A stretch of 64,000 bases of DNA from Parabacteroides sp. AM08-6 (GTDB taxonomy: Bacteria; Bacteroidota; Bacteroidia; Bacteroidales; Tannerellaceae): the NCBI RefSeq assembly GCF_003473295.1, contig NZ_QRMP01000015.1, positions 16,760-80,759 on the forward strand, written 5' to 3'. Each line of letters begins with the position of its first letter. The stretch's first letter is position 1. The notes under the pieces are model-generated. The model was not told the origin of the DNA. It saw nothing but the letters and a program-made list of their open reading frames with translations, and ran no database searches. The position numbers and the translations under genes are program-made. This document shows, piece by piece, positions 35,398 to 44,622 of this stretch.

Positions 35398-37440
35398 TTA
35401 CAGAAATAAACTGACAACCAAGTCTATTAGTTTTATTCCTATAAATGGAGCAATCACTCCCCCTACACCATAAATCAATAGGTTCCGGCGCAACAGAGCC
35501 GAAGCCCCTATCGGTTTATAAGTCACGCCACGTAAAGCCAACGGTATCAAGATAGGAATAATAATAGCATTAAAAATAACAGCCGACAGAATAGCACTTT
35601 CCGGACTATGTAGATGCATGATATTTAATGCGGCCAATTGTGGAATAGCCATCATAAAGAGTGCCGGAACAATGGCAAAATATTTAGCCACATCGTTCGC
35701 TATGCTGAATGTTGTTAATGTACCACGCGTCATCAGCAACTGTTTACCGATTTCCACAATTTCAATCAGCTTGGTCGGGTCGTTATCCAGATCCACCATA
35801 TTACCGGCTTCTTTTGCAGCTTGAGTACCACTGTTCATAGCCACACCGACATTTGCCTGTGCCAAAGCAGGAGCATCATTTGTTCCATCCCCCATCATAG
35901 CGACCAGTTTACCGGCTTCCTGTTCACGTTTGATATAATTCATCTTATCTTCCGGTTTTGCTTCAGCGATGAAATCATCCACCCCGGCTTTTTCTGCAAT
36001 ATATTTAGCCGTCAACGGATTATCACCGGTTACCATCACCGTTTTAACCCCCATTTTACGAAGACGTTCAAAACGTTCCTGAATACCTGGTTTGATAATA
36101 TCCTGCAATTCTATAACACCGATAATATAATCATCCTGTGAAACAACTAGTGGAGTCCCTCCGTTGCCGGTAATTTTTTCTACCAGATTACCTACTTCCC
36201 CCGGATATTTACTCCCGGCAGCTTCGCTCATACGGCGGATAGCATCAAACGCACCTTTGCGAATACGAGTTCCGTCTTTTAAATCTACTCCCGAACACTT
36301 GGTTTCAGCCGTGAACTTTATCATACGGGAACCGGATGTACTCAAATCGCGGATACGAATACCCTTTTCACGTCCCAGTTCTACAATAGATTTTCCTTCA
36401 GGAGTTTCATCAGAAAGGGAAGCCATCAAACAAGCCTGTACAAAAGAATGTTCATCTATCCCCCCAACAGGATAAAACTGAGTTGCTTTACGATTACCGA
36501 TAGTAATTGTTCCCGTTTTATCCAGTAATAAAGTATCTATATCACCAGCCGTTTCAACAGCTTTACCTGATTTGGTAATTACATTGGCACGAAGCGCACG
36601 GTCCATACCGGCAATCCCGATAGCAGAAAGTAAACCACCGATAGTAGTCGGTATCAGACAAACAAACAGAGAGATAAAGGCTGCAATTGTAATCTGCGTT
36701 CCGGAATAATCAGCCAACGGTTTCAAGGTCCCGCAAACCACAACAAACACGAGTGTAAAACCAGCCAACAAAATTGTTAAAGCTATTTCATTCGGAGTTT
36801 TCTTACGGGAAGCCCCTTCCACCAAAGCAATCATTTTGTCCAGGAAACTTTCGCCCGACTGTGTGGTAACCTTTACTTTTATCTGGTCGGACAACACTTT
36901 TGTACCGCCGGTAACCGAACTTTTATCACCACCGGCTTCACGAATAACCGGTGCAGACTCACCTGTAATGGCACTTTCATCGATAGAAGCCAATCCTTCG
37001 ATGATTTCACCGTCGGAAGGAATGGTATCACCGGCCTCACAAATAAAAATATCACCTTTTTTCAACTGTGAACTACGAACTGTAGAAACAACACCATTAG
37101 CTGCTACCAATTTAGCGGGTGTCTCTTCACGAGTTTTACGCAAACTGTCAGCTTGGGCTTTACCTCGTGCCTCTGCTATTGCTTCAGCAAAATTGGCAAA
37201 AAGCAAGGTAAAAAGCAGTACTATGAAAACCAATAAATTATATCCGAACGCCCCCTGTTCATGATTGCCTGAAACGGCAGTCCAGATAGTAACAAACAAC
37301 ATGACAAATGTCACTACCTCAACAAGAAACATAATCGGGTTTCGGAACATCGTCCGCGGATTCAGTTTCGCAAACGATTGCTTGATACTTTCTATAACTA
37401 GCTCCTTTGGAAACAAAGAAGCGGATGTATTATTTTTCAT
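35398..37440 (-). CDS. kdpB: Potassium-transporting P-type ATPase subunit B
   Basis: 680 aa, the usual KdpB length. The phosphorylated residue is Asp307 in LLLDKTGT. The TGES loop (ITGESAPV), the hinge [10 protein letters not shown] and [14 protein letters not shown] are intact. Seven membrane segments are expected, and hydrophobic stretches fit. It hydrolyses ATP to drive potassium through KdpA. It is the second of the main subunits, 25 bases after kdpA. Confidence 0.99.
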   Translation of the reverse strand: MKNNTSASLFPKELVIESIKQSFAKLNPRTMFRNPIMFLVEVVTFVMLFVTIWTAVSGNHEQGAFGYNLLVFIVLLFTLLFANFAEAIAEARGKAQADSLRKTREETPAKLVAANGVVSTVRSSQLKKGDIFICEAGDTIPSDGEIIEGLASIDESAITGESAPVIREAGGDKSSVTGGTKVLSDQIKVKVTTQSGESFLDKMIALVEGASRKKTPNEIALTILLAGFTLVFVVVCGTLKPLADYSGTQITIAAFISLFVCLIPTTIGGLLSAIGIAGMDRALRANVITKSGKAVETAGDIDTLLLDKTGTITIGNRKATQFYPVGGIDEHSFVQACLMASLSDETPEGKSIVELGREKGIRIRDLSTSGSRMIKFTAETKCSGVDLKDGTRIRKGAFDAIRRMSEAAGSKYPGEVGNLVEKITGNGGTPLVVSQDDYIIGVIELQDIIKPGIQERFERLRKMGVKTVMVTGDNPLTAKYIAEKAGVDDFIAEAKPEDKMNYIKREQEAGKLVAMMGDGTNDAPALAQANVGVAMNSGTQAAKEAGNMVDLDNDPTKLIEIVEIGKQLLMTRGTLTTFSIANDVAKYFAIVPALFMMAIPQLAALNIMHLHSPESAILSAVIFNAIIIPILIPLALRGVTYKPIGASALLRRNLLIYGVGGVIAPFIGIKLIDLVVSLFL

Positions 37441-37465
37441 CTTACAATATTCTAATTACAATTAA

Positions 37466-39175
37466 TCAGTAGATACTAAAATACTCTGCAATCGGCCCTA
37501 ATGTTAATGCAGGGAAGAAAGACAATGCAGCCACTATAAAAATTACAGAAAATGTCATCACGGCAAAGGTAGCTGTATCCGTCTTCAGAGTCCCCGCACT
37601 TTCCGGTACATACTTTTTCCGGGCCAGCAGGCCAGCTATAGCTACCTGCCCGACAATCGGAAGATAACGGCTAATAATCAAAGCTAAACCGGTTGTAAAA
37701 TTCCAGAAATAAGTATTATCTCCCAAGCCTTCAAAACCAGAGCCATTATTGGCCGATGCCGAAGTATATTCATAAAGCATCTCGCTTAAGCCATGGAAGC
37801 TTGGATTATTCAGCCATCCACCTTCATTTTCAACAAATCCGGGATGATAAACATAAAAATAGCAAGCTACGGCTGTTCCCAACAAAATAACGAACGGGTG
37901 AGCCAAGGCAACAATCGTTGCTATTTTCATCTCGCGTGACTCTACTTTTTTACCCAGAAATTCAGGCGTGCGTCCTACCATCAAGCCACTGATAAATACA
38001 GCAATAATCAGAAAAGCGTAATAGTTCATAAAACCGACACCCACACCACCGAACCACGTGTTTATCTGCATATTCAGCATTTCCATCATTCCGCTGAGCG
38101 GCATAGTACTATCATGCATACCGTTGACAGAGCCATTAGATGTAACGGTTGTAGTACAGCTCCAGAGCGCCGTAGCTGCCGGACCGAGACGGGTTTCTTT
38201 CCCCTCCATTGCTCCGTTAACCTGGTCGATACCCATCGCCTCAATCTTCGGATTTCCGTTCATCTCATAATAGGTATTAATGCCCACACTTAGCAAATAA
38301 GCAAACAACATCACACCAAAAATCGAATAGGCCAGTTTCTTACGTTTCAAATAGAACCCCAAGGCAAATACCATCGCCATCGGAAGAATAAGAATAGACC
38401 AACATTCTACCATATTGGTCAAATAAGTCGGATTTTCGAGTGGATGTGAGGAGTTGACGCCAAAATAACCACCACCGTTAGTACCCAACTGTTTGATAGG
38501 GATAATAGCTGCAGCCGGCCCCTGAGAAACCGATTGTTCATTACCTTCGAGCGTTACTAGTTGCATTTTCCCATCGAATCCCATCGGAGTTCCTTCTATA
38601 ATCAAAATAAAACCGACAATCAATGATAAGGGCAACAAAATACGGGTACAACTTTTCATCAACAAGCTCCAGAAATTTCCGATTGTCTGAGTCGTCTTCG
38701 CCGCCATTGCTTTGAAAATACCAGCCAAGGCAGCCATACCGGTTGCTGCAGTAATAAACTGGAATAACATGATGACAAACAACTGAGTGAAATAAGTCAG
38801 GCCACTTTCACCGCTATAATGTTGCAAGTTACAGTTCACCATGAAACTGATACAAGTATTAAACGATAAATGGGACGATTGTCCGGCGTTGCCATCCGGG
38901 TTCAACGGTAAATACTGCTGCGTATAGAGCAATATCATTCCCCAGAAAAACCAGAATAAATTAATCGTTAGAAGTGCTTTCAAAAAGCTCTTCCAATTCA
39001 TCTCCAGATTCGGGTCGATACCACAAATTTTAAAAATCCATCTTTCAAGAGGAGCCATAAAATCCAAGCAAGTTTTCTCCCCTTTATAAACTTTCGCAAT
39101 GTACTTCCCTAGTGGATAAGCCAATACGACCATTAGTACAATCTGCGCAATACTACCTAGCAATTCTGTATTCAT
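37466..39175 (-). CDS. kdpA: Potassium-transporting ATPase subunit A
   Basis: 569 aa, channel-like subunit of the KdpFABC complex. Ten hydrophobic segments and the KdpA selectivity-filter segments are seen (SFMVNCNLQHYSGE, QLGTNGGGYFGVNSSHPLENP, TTVTSNGSVNGMHDS, TSASANNGSGFEGLG). These are its potassium-filter P-loops. It follows the tiny kdpF by 22 bases. Confidence 0.99.
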   Translation of the reverse strand: MNTELLGSIAQIVLMVVLAYPLGKYIAKVYKGEKTCLDFMAPLERWIFKICGIDPNLEMNWKSFLKALLTINLFWFFWGMILLYTQQYLPLNPDGNAGQSSHLSFNTCISFMVNCNLQHYSGESGLTYFTQLFVIMLFQFITAATGMAALAGIFKAMAAKTTQTIGNFWSLLMKSCTRILLPLSLIVGFILIIEGTPMGFDGKMQLVTLEGNEQSVSQGPAAAIIPIKQLGTNGGGYFGVNSSHPLENPTYLTNMVECWSILILPMAMVFALGFYLKRKKLAYSIFGVMLFAYLLSVGINTYYEMNGNPKIEAMGIDQVNGAMEGKETRLGPAATALWSCTTTVTSNGSVNGMHDSTMPLSGMMEMLNMQINTWFGGVGVGFMNYYAFLIIAVFISGLMVGRTPEFLGKKVESREMKIATIVALAHPFVILLGTAVACYFYVYHPGFVENEGGWLNNPSFHGLSEMLYEYTSASANNGSGFEGLGDNTYFWNFTTGLALIISRYLPIVGQVAIAGLLARKKYVPESAGTLKTDTATFAVMTFSVIFIVAALSFFPALTLGPIAEYFSIY

Positions 39176-39197
39176 CTTTTCTCCTTAACTTATTTGT

Positions 39198-39278
39198 TTA
39201 AAACTTTTCGGGTTTAATCAATACATACATCAAATACCCGAAGATTACGAGACAGAGTATAAAAAGTGCTGTAAACAT
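39198..39278 (-). CDS. kdpF: KdpF, 26-aa membrane subunit
   Basis: ATG at 39278, stop TAA at 39200-39198. The 26-residue product MFTALFILCLVIFGYLMYVL plus IKPEKF is one membrane helix with a short basic tail, matching KdpF, which stabilises the KdpABC complex. An AGAAAGGAGAAG sequence precedes the start. Position directly before kdpA is canonical. Too short for usual gene callers. Confidence 0.92.
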   Translation of the reverse strand: MFTALFILCLVIFGYLMYVLIKPEKF

Positions 39279-39293
39279 ACGTCTTCTCCTTTC

Positions 39294-39389
39294 TTAAATT
39301 TTTTCAAACCAATCTACACATTTAAAGAAAAACCAGTAGCAGGCCAAACCGACCATGCACATCAATCCAAAAGATAACAATTCATTCAT
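39294..39389 (-). CDS. 31-aa membrane micropeptide upstream of kdpF
   Basis: ATG at 39389 and stop at 39296-39294 encode 31 residues: MNELLSFGLMCMVGLACYWF followed by FFKCVDWFEKI. It forms a single hydrophobic helix with aromatic residues and Cys, flanked by acidic and basic ends. It is the first open frame of the kdp transcript, 15 bases before kdpF, separated by a good ribosome-binding sequence. It is not KdpF; a second small Kdp accessory subunit is inferred from position. Confidence 0.7.
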   Translation of the reverse strand: MNELLSFGLMCMVGLACYWFFFKCVDWFEKI

Positions 39390-39424
39390 ACGTCATTTTT
39401 TTATGTTAATACAGTTTCGGTTAT

Positions 39425-39480
39425 ACCAAAGATGTGCCGAAAAACAAACTTTCGACATCAAACCCTAACTTTCAGCACAT
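39425..39480 (-). promoter_or_regulatory. Putative kdp operator/promoter with three repeated sites
   Basis: GATGTGCCGAAAA at 39431-39443 recurs in inverted orientation as CTTTCGACATC (39449-39459) and CTTTCAGCACAT (39469-39480). The minus strand at 39440-39425 reads TCGGCACATCTTTGGT, resembling a sigma-54 promoter but with GT for the -12 GC. A sigma-ABfr-type TTTG-N19-TATA is also possible there. Likely regulator: the NtrC-type protein encoded upstream. Confidence 0.55.
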
Positions 39481-39506
39481 TAACAATCCAAATAAACATA
39501 AAAAAA

Positions 39507-39545
39507 GAAAGACCAACCCTTCCAAAATGGAAAGGTTAGTCTTTC
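39507..39545 (-). terminator. Rho-independent terminator of the kdp regulator gene
   Basis: A 17-bp stem with two G-T pairs (GAAAGACCAACCCTTCC with GGAAAGGTTAGTCTTTC) and a 5-base loop, followed on the minus strand by seven T. It separates the regulator transcript from the kdp operon, which therefore needs its own promoter. Confidence 0.9.
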
Positions 39546-39567
39546 AAAATGAAAAAAAAGGATTATT

Positions 39568-40926
39568 TTATAACAAATCGGAAGCAGTAAGTCCGTACTC
39601 TTCTATCTTCCGGTAAAGAGTAGTCAATCCGATACCAAGCAAGCGGGAAGTCTCGGTTTTATTACCGTTCGTATATTTCAGTACTTTCAGGATGTGCATT
39701 TTTTCAACTCCGCTGAGGTCGAAGCCGGAATAAGTAACGTCCGAATTTGTTGCTGAATTTTGCATATAAGGAGGTAGAGAGTCAGGAGTAAGTACGGTTC
39801 CATCTACAATAATCAAACTCCGTTCCACTACATTGCGAAGTTCGCGCACATTCCCTTTCCAAGGATATTGTTTTAAAATCCGGATATATTCCGGAGCAAT
39901 TCCATCAATTGTTTTACCCATTTTTACAGACAAAGAGCTTACAAAAGTTTCAATATACAAAGGGATATCGTCTACCCGTTCACGTAAAGGAGGCAGATGA
40001 ATCTGAAAAACAGAAAGACGATAAAAAAGGTCTTCACGGAAATGTCCTTCACCGATTTCTTTCGTCAAGTCCCGGTTGGTTGCAGCAATGACGCGTACAT
40101 TTACTTTAATAGGCTTTGTATCACCAATTTTCAGAAACTCTCCCGTCTCGAGAATACGGAGTAACTTGGCCTGCAAATCAAAAGCCATTTCACCTATTTC
40201 GTCAAGGAAAATAGTACCGTTGTCGGCTTCTTCAAATAATCCTTTGGTCTCCTTCATCGCACCGGTAAAAGCCCCGGCTTTGTGACCGAACATTTCACTT
40301 TCCAACAAATCACGGCTAAAAGAAGAACAGTTGATTGCAACAAATGCCTTATCACCGCGGGAACTGCGCTGGTGAATAGATTGGGCAAAGACCTCCTTGC
40401 CTGTTCCTGTTTCACCGGTCAATAATACCGGAACATCCGTCACAGCCACTTTCTTCGCCAAATCCACAGCTTGTTGAATAGCAGGTGATTTGCCTACTAT
40501 CGTACCAAAAGAGTATTGTTTGCCGACAGCCGAAGATACTAACTTTTCTTGTTTATAAGCAGCAACAGATTTTTCCATCGCTTGAGCAATTAAAGGAAGG
40601 ATTTTATTGTTATCGTTACCTTTGGTTATATAGTTGAATGCCCCGTTCTTGATAGCTTGTACTCCATCGGAGATATTACCATGAGCCGTCAACAGAATAA
40701 CTTCAGAGAGAGGGCGTATCTTTTTCAACTCCTTCACCAGCTCCACCCCGCTTCCATCCGGGAGAAAAACATCACAGAGAATAACTTCCGGGCTTTGTTG
40801 TTCCAACTGTTTTAATCCGGCCTTACATGTCGCAGCCTGAAACACGTCATATCCTTCCAAGCTGACGATACGGGATAATAATCCCAAAATCTGCTTCTCA
40901 TCATCGATAATCAATACTTTTCCCAT
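39568..40926 (-). CDS. Sigma-54-dependent response regulator upstream of kdp
   Basis: 452 aa. Receiver domain with Asp52 (VILCDVFLPDG); AAA+ domain with Walker A GETGTGKE, the intact sigma-54 contact loop GAFTGA, and FLDEIGEM; C-terminal Fis-type helix-turn-helix (KTETSRLLGIGLTTLYRKIE). In the receiver the conserved Lys sits in YITKGND rather than TKPF. It lies just upstream of kdp on the same strand, with a terminator between. It appears to take the place of the OmpR-type KdpE of enterobacteria. Confidence 0.95.
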   Translation of the reverse strand: MGKVLIIDDEKQILGLLSRIVSLEGYDVFQAATCKAGLKQLEQQSPEVILCDVFLPDGSGVELVKELKKIRPLSEVILLTAHGNISDGVQAIKNGAFNYITKGNDNNKILPLIAQAMEKSVAAYKQEKLVSSAVGKQYSFGTIVGKSPAIQQAVDLAKKVAVTDVPVLLTGETGTGKEVFAQSIHQRSSRGDKAFVAINCSSFSRDLLESEMFGHKAGAFTGAMKETKGLFEEADNGTIFLDEIGEMAFDLQAKLLRILETGEFLKIGDTKPIKVNVRVIAATNRDLTKEIGEGHFREDLFYRLSVFQIHLPPLRERVDDIPLYIETFVSSLSVKMGKTIDGIAPEYIRILKQYPWKGNVRELRNVVERSLIIVDGTVLTPDSLPPYMQNSATNSDVTYSGFDLSGVEKMHILKVLKYTNGNKTETSRLLGIGLTTLYRKIEEYGLTASDLL

Positions 40927-40952
40927 CTGCTCATTGTCTTTTATGGAGGGAA

Positions 40953-40960
40953 CAAATATA
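40953..40960 (-). promoter_or_regulatory. -7 element of the kdp regulator gene
   Basis: TATATTTG on the minus strand, 27 bases before the start codon. No -33 TTG at the standard distance. Confidence 0.4.
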
Positions 40961-41136
40961 CGATAATATTCACATTTTCTACTACAACCAGCTCAAGGGC
41001 CATCATCCTGAGAGAACATTCAAACACGAAGATACAGAGGATACAACCTTAATTATAGTTTAATTGTTCACAAATATTTTAAACCATATAAAAGTATAAT
41101 GTAATAAATAGTACATTCGCTAAAAATATTTATCAG

Positions 41137-41973
41137 ATGAAAAAGGTTCTATTGGTAGCAGCTTCCGCACTGCTTGTTTGTACATCTTGTGTGACGAAGA
41201 AAAAGTATTTGTTGGCTGAAAACGGACGACTCGAAGCAATTGCCCGTGGGGATGATTTGCAAAATCAACTGGTAAATTGCCGCGACAACAATGACCAGCT
41301 GACCAATCTGCGTGCATCTCTCGAACGTGATACAACCCGTATGGGACAAAGTATCCGCAATTATCAGAGTATGTTGAATACGAATATGAGCGAGCAAGAA
41401 AAATTGAACACACTGCTTAGCCAGAAAATGAAGGAACTGGACGAACGCGAACGGACCATCAATGAACTTCAGGATATGATTAACGCCCAAACCGAACGGG
41501 TACAAAGCCTGCTCAATAGCGTAAAAGACGCACTTTTGGGCTTTAGCAGCGACGAACTGACGGTCCGCGAAAAAGACGGGAAAGTGTATGTTGCCATGTC
41601 AGACAAACTCCTGTTCGAATCCGGCAGCGCCCGTGTAGACAAGCGAGGAAAAGAAGCATTGGCTAAACTGGCCGAAGTGCTGAATAAACAAACGGATATA
41701 GATGTATATATAGAAGGTCATACGGATAGCAAACCTATCAACACGGTTCAATTTAAAGACAACTGGGATTTAAGTGTCATCCGCGCCACCTCCGTTGTCC
41801 GTATCCTTACGAAAGACTATGGCGTCAATCCTTTACAAATACAACCTTGCGGCCGCGGTGAATTTATGCCGGTTGCCGACAACGAGACAGTAGACGGCAG
41901 AGCGAAAAACAGACGTACGGAAATCATCATGGCTCCGAAATTAGACAAACTTTACCAGATGTTGAATCAATAG
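41137..41973 (+). CDS. OmpA-family lipoprotein
   Basis: 278 aa. Lipobox with Cys18 (VCTSC). A long coiled coil (about 30-130) precedes a C-terminal OmpA-like peptidoglycan-binding domain (about 145-270) with the motifs DKLLFESGSARV, DVYIEGHTDSKPIN and GRAKNRRTEIIM, where the Asp and Arg that hold diaminopimelate are present. It anchors the outer membrane to the cell wall. It is monocistronic; the next gene is convergent. Confidence 0.93.
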   Translation: MKKVLLVAASALLVCTSCVTKKKYLLAENGRLEAIARGDDLQNQLVNCRDNNDQLTNLRASLERDTTRMGQSIRNYQSMLNTNMSEQEKLNTLLSQKMKELDERERTINELQDMINAQTERVQSLLNSVKDALLGFSSDELTVREKDGKVYVAMSDKLLFESGSARVDKRGKEALAKLAEVLNKQTDIDVYIEGHTDSKPINTVQFKDNWDLSVIRATSVVRILTKDYGVNPLQIQPCGRGEFMPVADNETVDGRAKNRRTEIIMAPKLDKLYQMLNQ

Positions 41974-42037
41974 GAAGCATAGTATGCTTAGAGACAAAAG
42001 GATACTTGGTTTATCATTTAATATCCTTTCCTCTTCC

Positions 42038-42170
42038 TATTTTCATACCGAGCAAATATACTTACGACAATTGTTGAAAGAAAAAAAAGACAATTGTGTT
42101 TATTGAATTCAACAATTATCTTTTTTCGTTTCAATATATATTAAAAGTATATTTGCTCGGTATGAAAATA
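42038..42170. repeat. 133-bp element with perfect 26-bp terminal inverted repeats
   Basis: 42038-42063 and 42145-42170 are exact inverted complements (core CATACCGAGCAAATATACTT). Inside, AATTGTTGAA (42069-42078) and TTCAACAATT (42108-42117) form a second perfect 10-bp inverted repeat. The spacer is AT-rich and non-coding. Each terminal repeat contains TATATTTG, the Bacteroidota -7 consensus, pointing outward. It lies between two convergent genes. It could be a MITE, an invertible promoter segment or a large cruciform. Confidence 0.85.
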
Positions 42171-42174
42171 AAAA

Positions 42175-42215
42175 AAGGTAGGGTGCTTTTCATCTGAAGC
42201 ACTCTACCTTTTTTG
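42175..42215. terminator. Bidirectional rho-independent terminator
   Basis: A 14-bp stem with one mismatch (AAGGTAGGGTGCTT / AAGCACTCTACCTT) and an 8-base loop, with A6 on the left and T6 on the right, serves both the OmpA-like gene and the DUF4153 gene. Confidence 0.9.
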
Positions 42216-42232
42216 TTTTCAATAAGAGGAGA

Positions 42233-43711
42233 TTACTTCTTTTTCTTCAAATAGTAACCTCGTCCCATATTGGAAACCCTATAGACCGAATCTGTAAGAT
42301 ATTTGCGAATGGATATTTCATCAAATACCAGCAATGCAGAATCCATATCCAATCGAAGGAGCTCCGGATAAACAGCAACCGGTATAGAATCTGTCAATTT
42401 CAATCCGACTTTTTCAAGTTGCCTAGCAAACAATTCATTCGCATTCTCTTTTAATATAACATTCCGATTTTCATTATACAAATAAAATGTATCCCTAACA
42501 ATCATTGCATTCATTCCGGTGGAATCCCTATATCCCAAAACACGTTGAATAGTCTGATAATCGCTGATATCAAAAGGTTTATCACCCTGAATAGTTATCG
42601 AAGGATTATAATGCGTCTTAACCTCAGTCTTAATCGGATAATTACCCCTCTTCGTCTGAGATATGCGTTCTATATCCTGAGCTTTAATACCAGGAATATA
42701 CGTGACGGAAACCAGCAGAACAACAGCCAGCAGTGCCGCATACAGGTATCGCCCGAAACGACGGGTTAAAAATAGAAACGTGATTCCTGTCAAGATAATC
42801 CCTGTCACCACCAGATAAACCCGCGCAATTGTAAATCCATACTGATTGATTCTATAAAACGCACCAATCCAATACATCACCAAAGCCGGCATAACCACCC
42901 AACTGGCATACCGATAAAACCAATCATAATACCGTCTGAGAAGGAAAGACTGGCATCCTTTCAACATAAATATAGCGGCAACAAAACTTACAACAATGTA
43001 CGCCACCGCCCCTTTCGGCAATGACCACAAAACGACAATTTTAATAATATAAAGATACAAAATAACTGCATAAACCAATAAAGCCGGCGAAAGAACATAA
43101 TTAAGCAAAACATTAAACAATTTGTCGTCTCCCTCCTCTTCCCTTTTCTGATTAAACATCAGAAACAGCAAAGGCAACATACCGATAAAAGCAATACTCG
43201 CGGAATACGCCAAAAACCGGCCATCCTCACGTTTCCATATCTCAAAAATATACTGAATAGAATAAAAGATAGAAATAGATAACAACCAAGCTATACCCGC
43301 CAACAAAACCGCTGAGAAAACAGCCCGCAGATACCCTAAAAACCTCTTTATAAACAGCTTATTATCCGACTTCCACCAACTAATCAAATAAAGCAATTGT
43401 ACGACTATGATTGTCACCAACCAAAAAGATGACCAGACACCCTCTCCTTTCCCCAAAAACAAGAGACAGGAAAAAATAGATAGAATATAGATTAAACGTT
43501 CCTTCTTTTTTCCTTGAGTCAACCCATTCAAAATATAAGAAATCAGAAAGAAGGCAGGAAAATAGGATAATACGATGTTCAACCTCGGCATCTCCACCTC
43601 ATAAGCAACACCACCCAAAACACAAAACAGCAAAGCGAGGATGACCTCTACCGGATTCTGCTTCATGGCCGCCAACAAACGACCGAAAAATAGCTCTACT
43701 TTTCTTTTCAT
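42233..43711 (-). CDS. DUF4153 multi-pass membrane protein
   Basis: 492 aa. The start is placed at MKRKVELFFGRLLAAMKQNP (43711); a longer frame from 43849 would include a likely -7 element (TACCTTTA) and an atypical N-terminus. About eleven hydrophobic segments run to residue 365, with the typical DUF4153 arrangement, then a soluble C-terminal part of about 120 residues with VYPELLRLDMDSALLVFDE. Function unknown; no operon partner. Confidence 0.82.
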   Translation of the reverse strand: MKRKVELFFGRLLAAMKQNPVEVILALLFCVLGGVAYEVEMPRLNIVLSYFPAFFLISYILNGLTQGKKKERLIYILSIFSCLLFLGKGEGVWSSFWLVTIIVVQLLYLISWWKSDNKLFIKRFLGYLRAVFSAVLLAGIAWLLSISIFYSIQYIFEIWKREDGRFLAYSASIAFIGMLPLLFLMFNQKREEEGDDKLFNVLLNYVLSPALLVYAVILYLYIIKIVVLWSLPKGAVAYIVVSFVAAIFMLKGCQSFLLRRYYDWFYRYASWVVMPALVMYWIGAFYRINQYGFTIARVYLVVTGIILTGITFLFLTRRFGRYLYAALLAVVLLVSVTYIPGIKAQDIERISQTKRGNYPIKTEVKTHYNPSITIQGDKPFDISDYQTIQRVLGYRDSTGMNAMIVRDTFYLYNENRNVILKENANELFARQLEKVGLKLTDSIPVAVYPELLRLDMDSALLVFDEISIRKYLTDSVYRVSNMGRGYYLKKKK

Positions 43712-44042
43712 TCTTCTATCGATTAAGTGAAATGCCATAAAGGTACGATTAATTAAACATACAAATGCCAAAATGTACATTTTTCTGTCACATTTGCCTC
43801 CGAACAAACAGTTAACTGTCAAATATTCAGCACAATAATATATTAACAATAGAAAACGAAACCGAAAATCAAAGTTTAGAAAAGATTTTTCAAATCCGTT
43901 TATAATCGTTTATCCATATTAACGCGAAACATTCCATTCTGGCATGTCTTTTGGAGTATGATAGATGATTTCGGATAAAAAGAAGAAGTCGATAAAGAAT
44001 TAAATAATAAATGTTTAACTAATAAAATTGGAGGACTGTATT
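43712..44042. other. Intergenic region of 331 bases (divergent promoters)
   Basis: Holds the promoters of the DUF4153 gene (minus) and the Hsp20 gene (plus). CTGGCATGTCTTTTGGA at 43939-43955 resembles a sigma-54 promoter but with GG for the -12 GC. TTCAGCACA (43826-43834) and CCGAAAATCAAA (43862-43873) resemble the repeated sites upstream of kdp. No gene or RNA seen. Confidence 0.45.
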
Positions 44043-44471
44043 ATGACACCGATGAGAAGAAGTCAAAATTGGTTACCGTATGTATTCAATGATTTATTTG
44101 ACAATGACTGGATGATTAAAGCAAACTCTACAGCTCCAGCCATAAACGTAATTGAATCTGAAAAAGATTATCGTGTTGAAGTAGCTGCTCCGGGTATGAC
44201 AAAGGATGATTTCAACATCCGTATCGATGAAAACGATAATCTGGTTGTATCGATGGAGAAAAAAGAAGAGAAAAAGGAAGACAAAAAAGAGGGACGTTAT
44301 CTGAGACGTGAATTCTCTTATAGCAAGTTCCAGCAAACAATGGTTCTTCCCGAAAATGCAGAAAAAGATAAAATAGAGGCAAAAGTAGAACATGGGGTGC
44401 TTAACATCATCATCCCTAAGATGAGTGAAGAATCCGTCAAAAAGGCTGAAAAGATTATAGAAATCAAATAA
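44043..44471 (+). CDS. Hsp20/alpha-crystallin small heat-shock protein
   Basis: 142 aa holdase chaperone. The ATG at 44043 is chosen because GGAGG lies 9 bases before it; an upstream in-frame TTG at 44028 would overlap that site. The alpha-crystallin domain (about 35-130) runs from APAINVIESEKDYRVEVAAP to the conserved VEHGVLNIIIPK. The C-terminal IEIK supplies an I-x-I-like tail for oligomer formation. It is monocistronic with a strong terminator. Confidence 0.96.
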   Translation: MTPMRRSQNWLPYVFNDLFDNDWMIKANSTAPAINVIESEKDYRVEVAAPGMTKDDFNIRIDENDNLVVSMEKKEEKKEDKKEGRYLRREFSYSKFQQTMVLPENAEKDKIEAKVEHGVLNIIIPKMSEESVKKAEKIIEIK

Positions 44472-44498
44472 TCTTTTCACACCTCATAAAAGATTGGT

Positions 44499-44548
44499 AA
44501 ATGGTTTGTTTTATCGGAAATAAAATCCGAATAAAACAAACCATTTTA
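44499..44548 (+). terminator. Terminator after the Hsp20 gene
   Basis: Long hairpin: AATGGTTTGTTTTAT-CGGA pairs with TCCG-A-ATAAAACAAACCATT around AATAAAA, followed by TTATTTAT. Confidence 0.85.
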
Positions 44549-44561
44549 TTTATCTAATGAG

Positions 44562-44569
44562 TATCTTTG
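44562..44569 (+). promoter_or_regulatory. -7 element of the ferritin gene
   Basis: TATCTTTG matches TAnnTTTG, 53 bases before the start codon. No -33 TTG at the standard distance. Confidence 0.5.
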
Positions 44570-44622
44570 CCTCCATAAATATTGTATTGTATAATTAAAT
44601 CTAAAAGAAAGGGTACATCATT

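Noticed and set aside
39434..39616. Plus-strand open frame of 60 aa upstream of kdp
   Set aside because: It runs through the operator repeats and the regulator terminator and has a low-complexity product.
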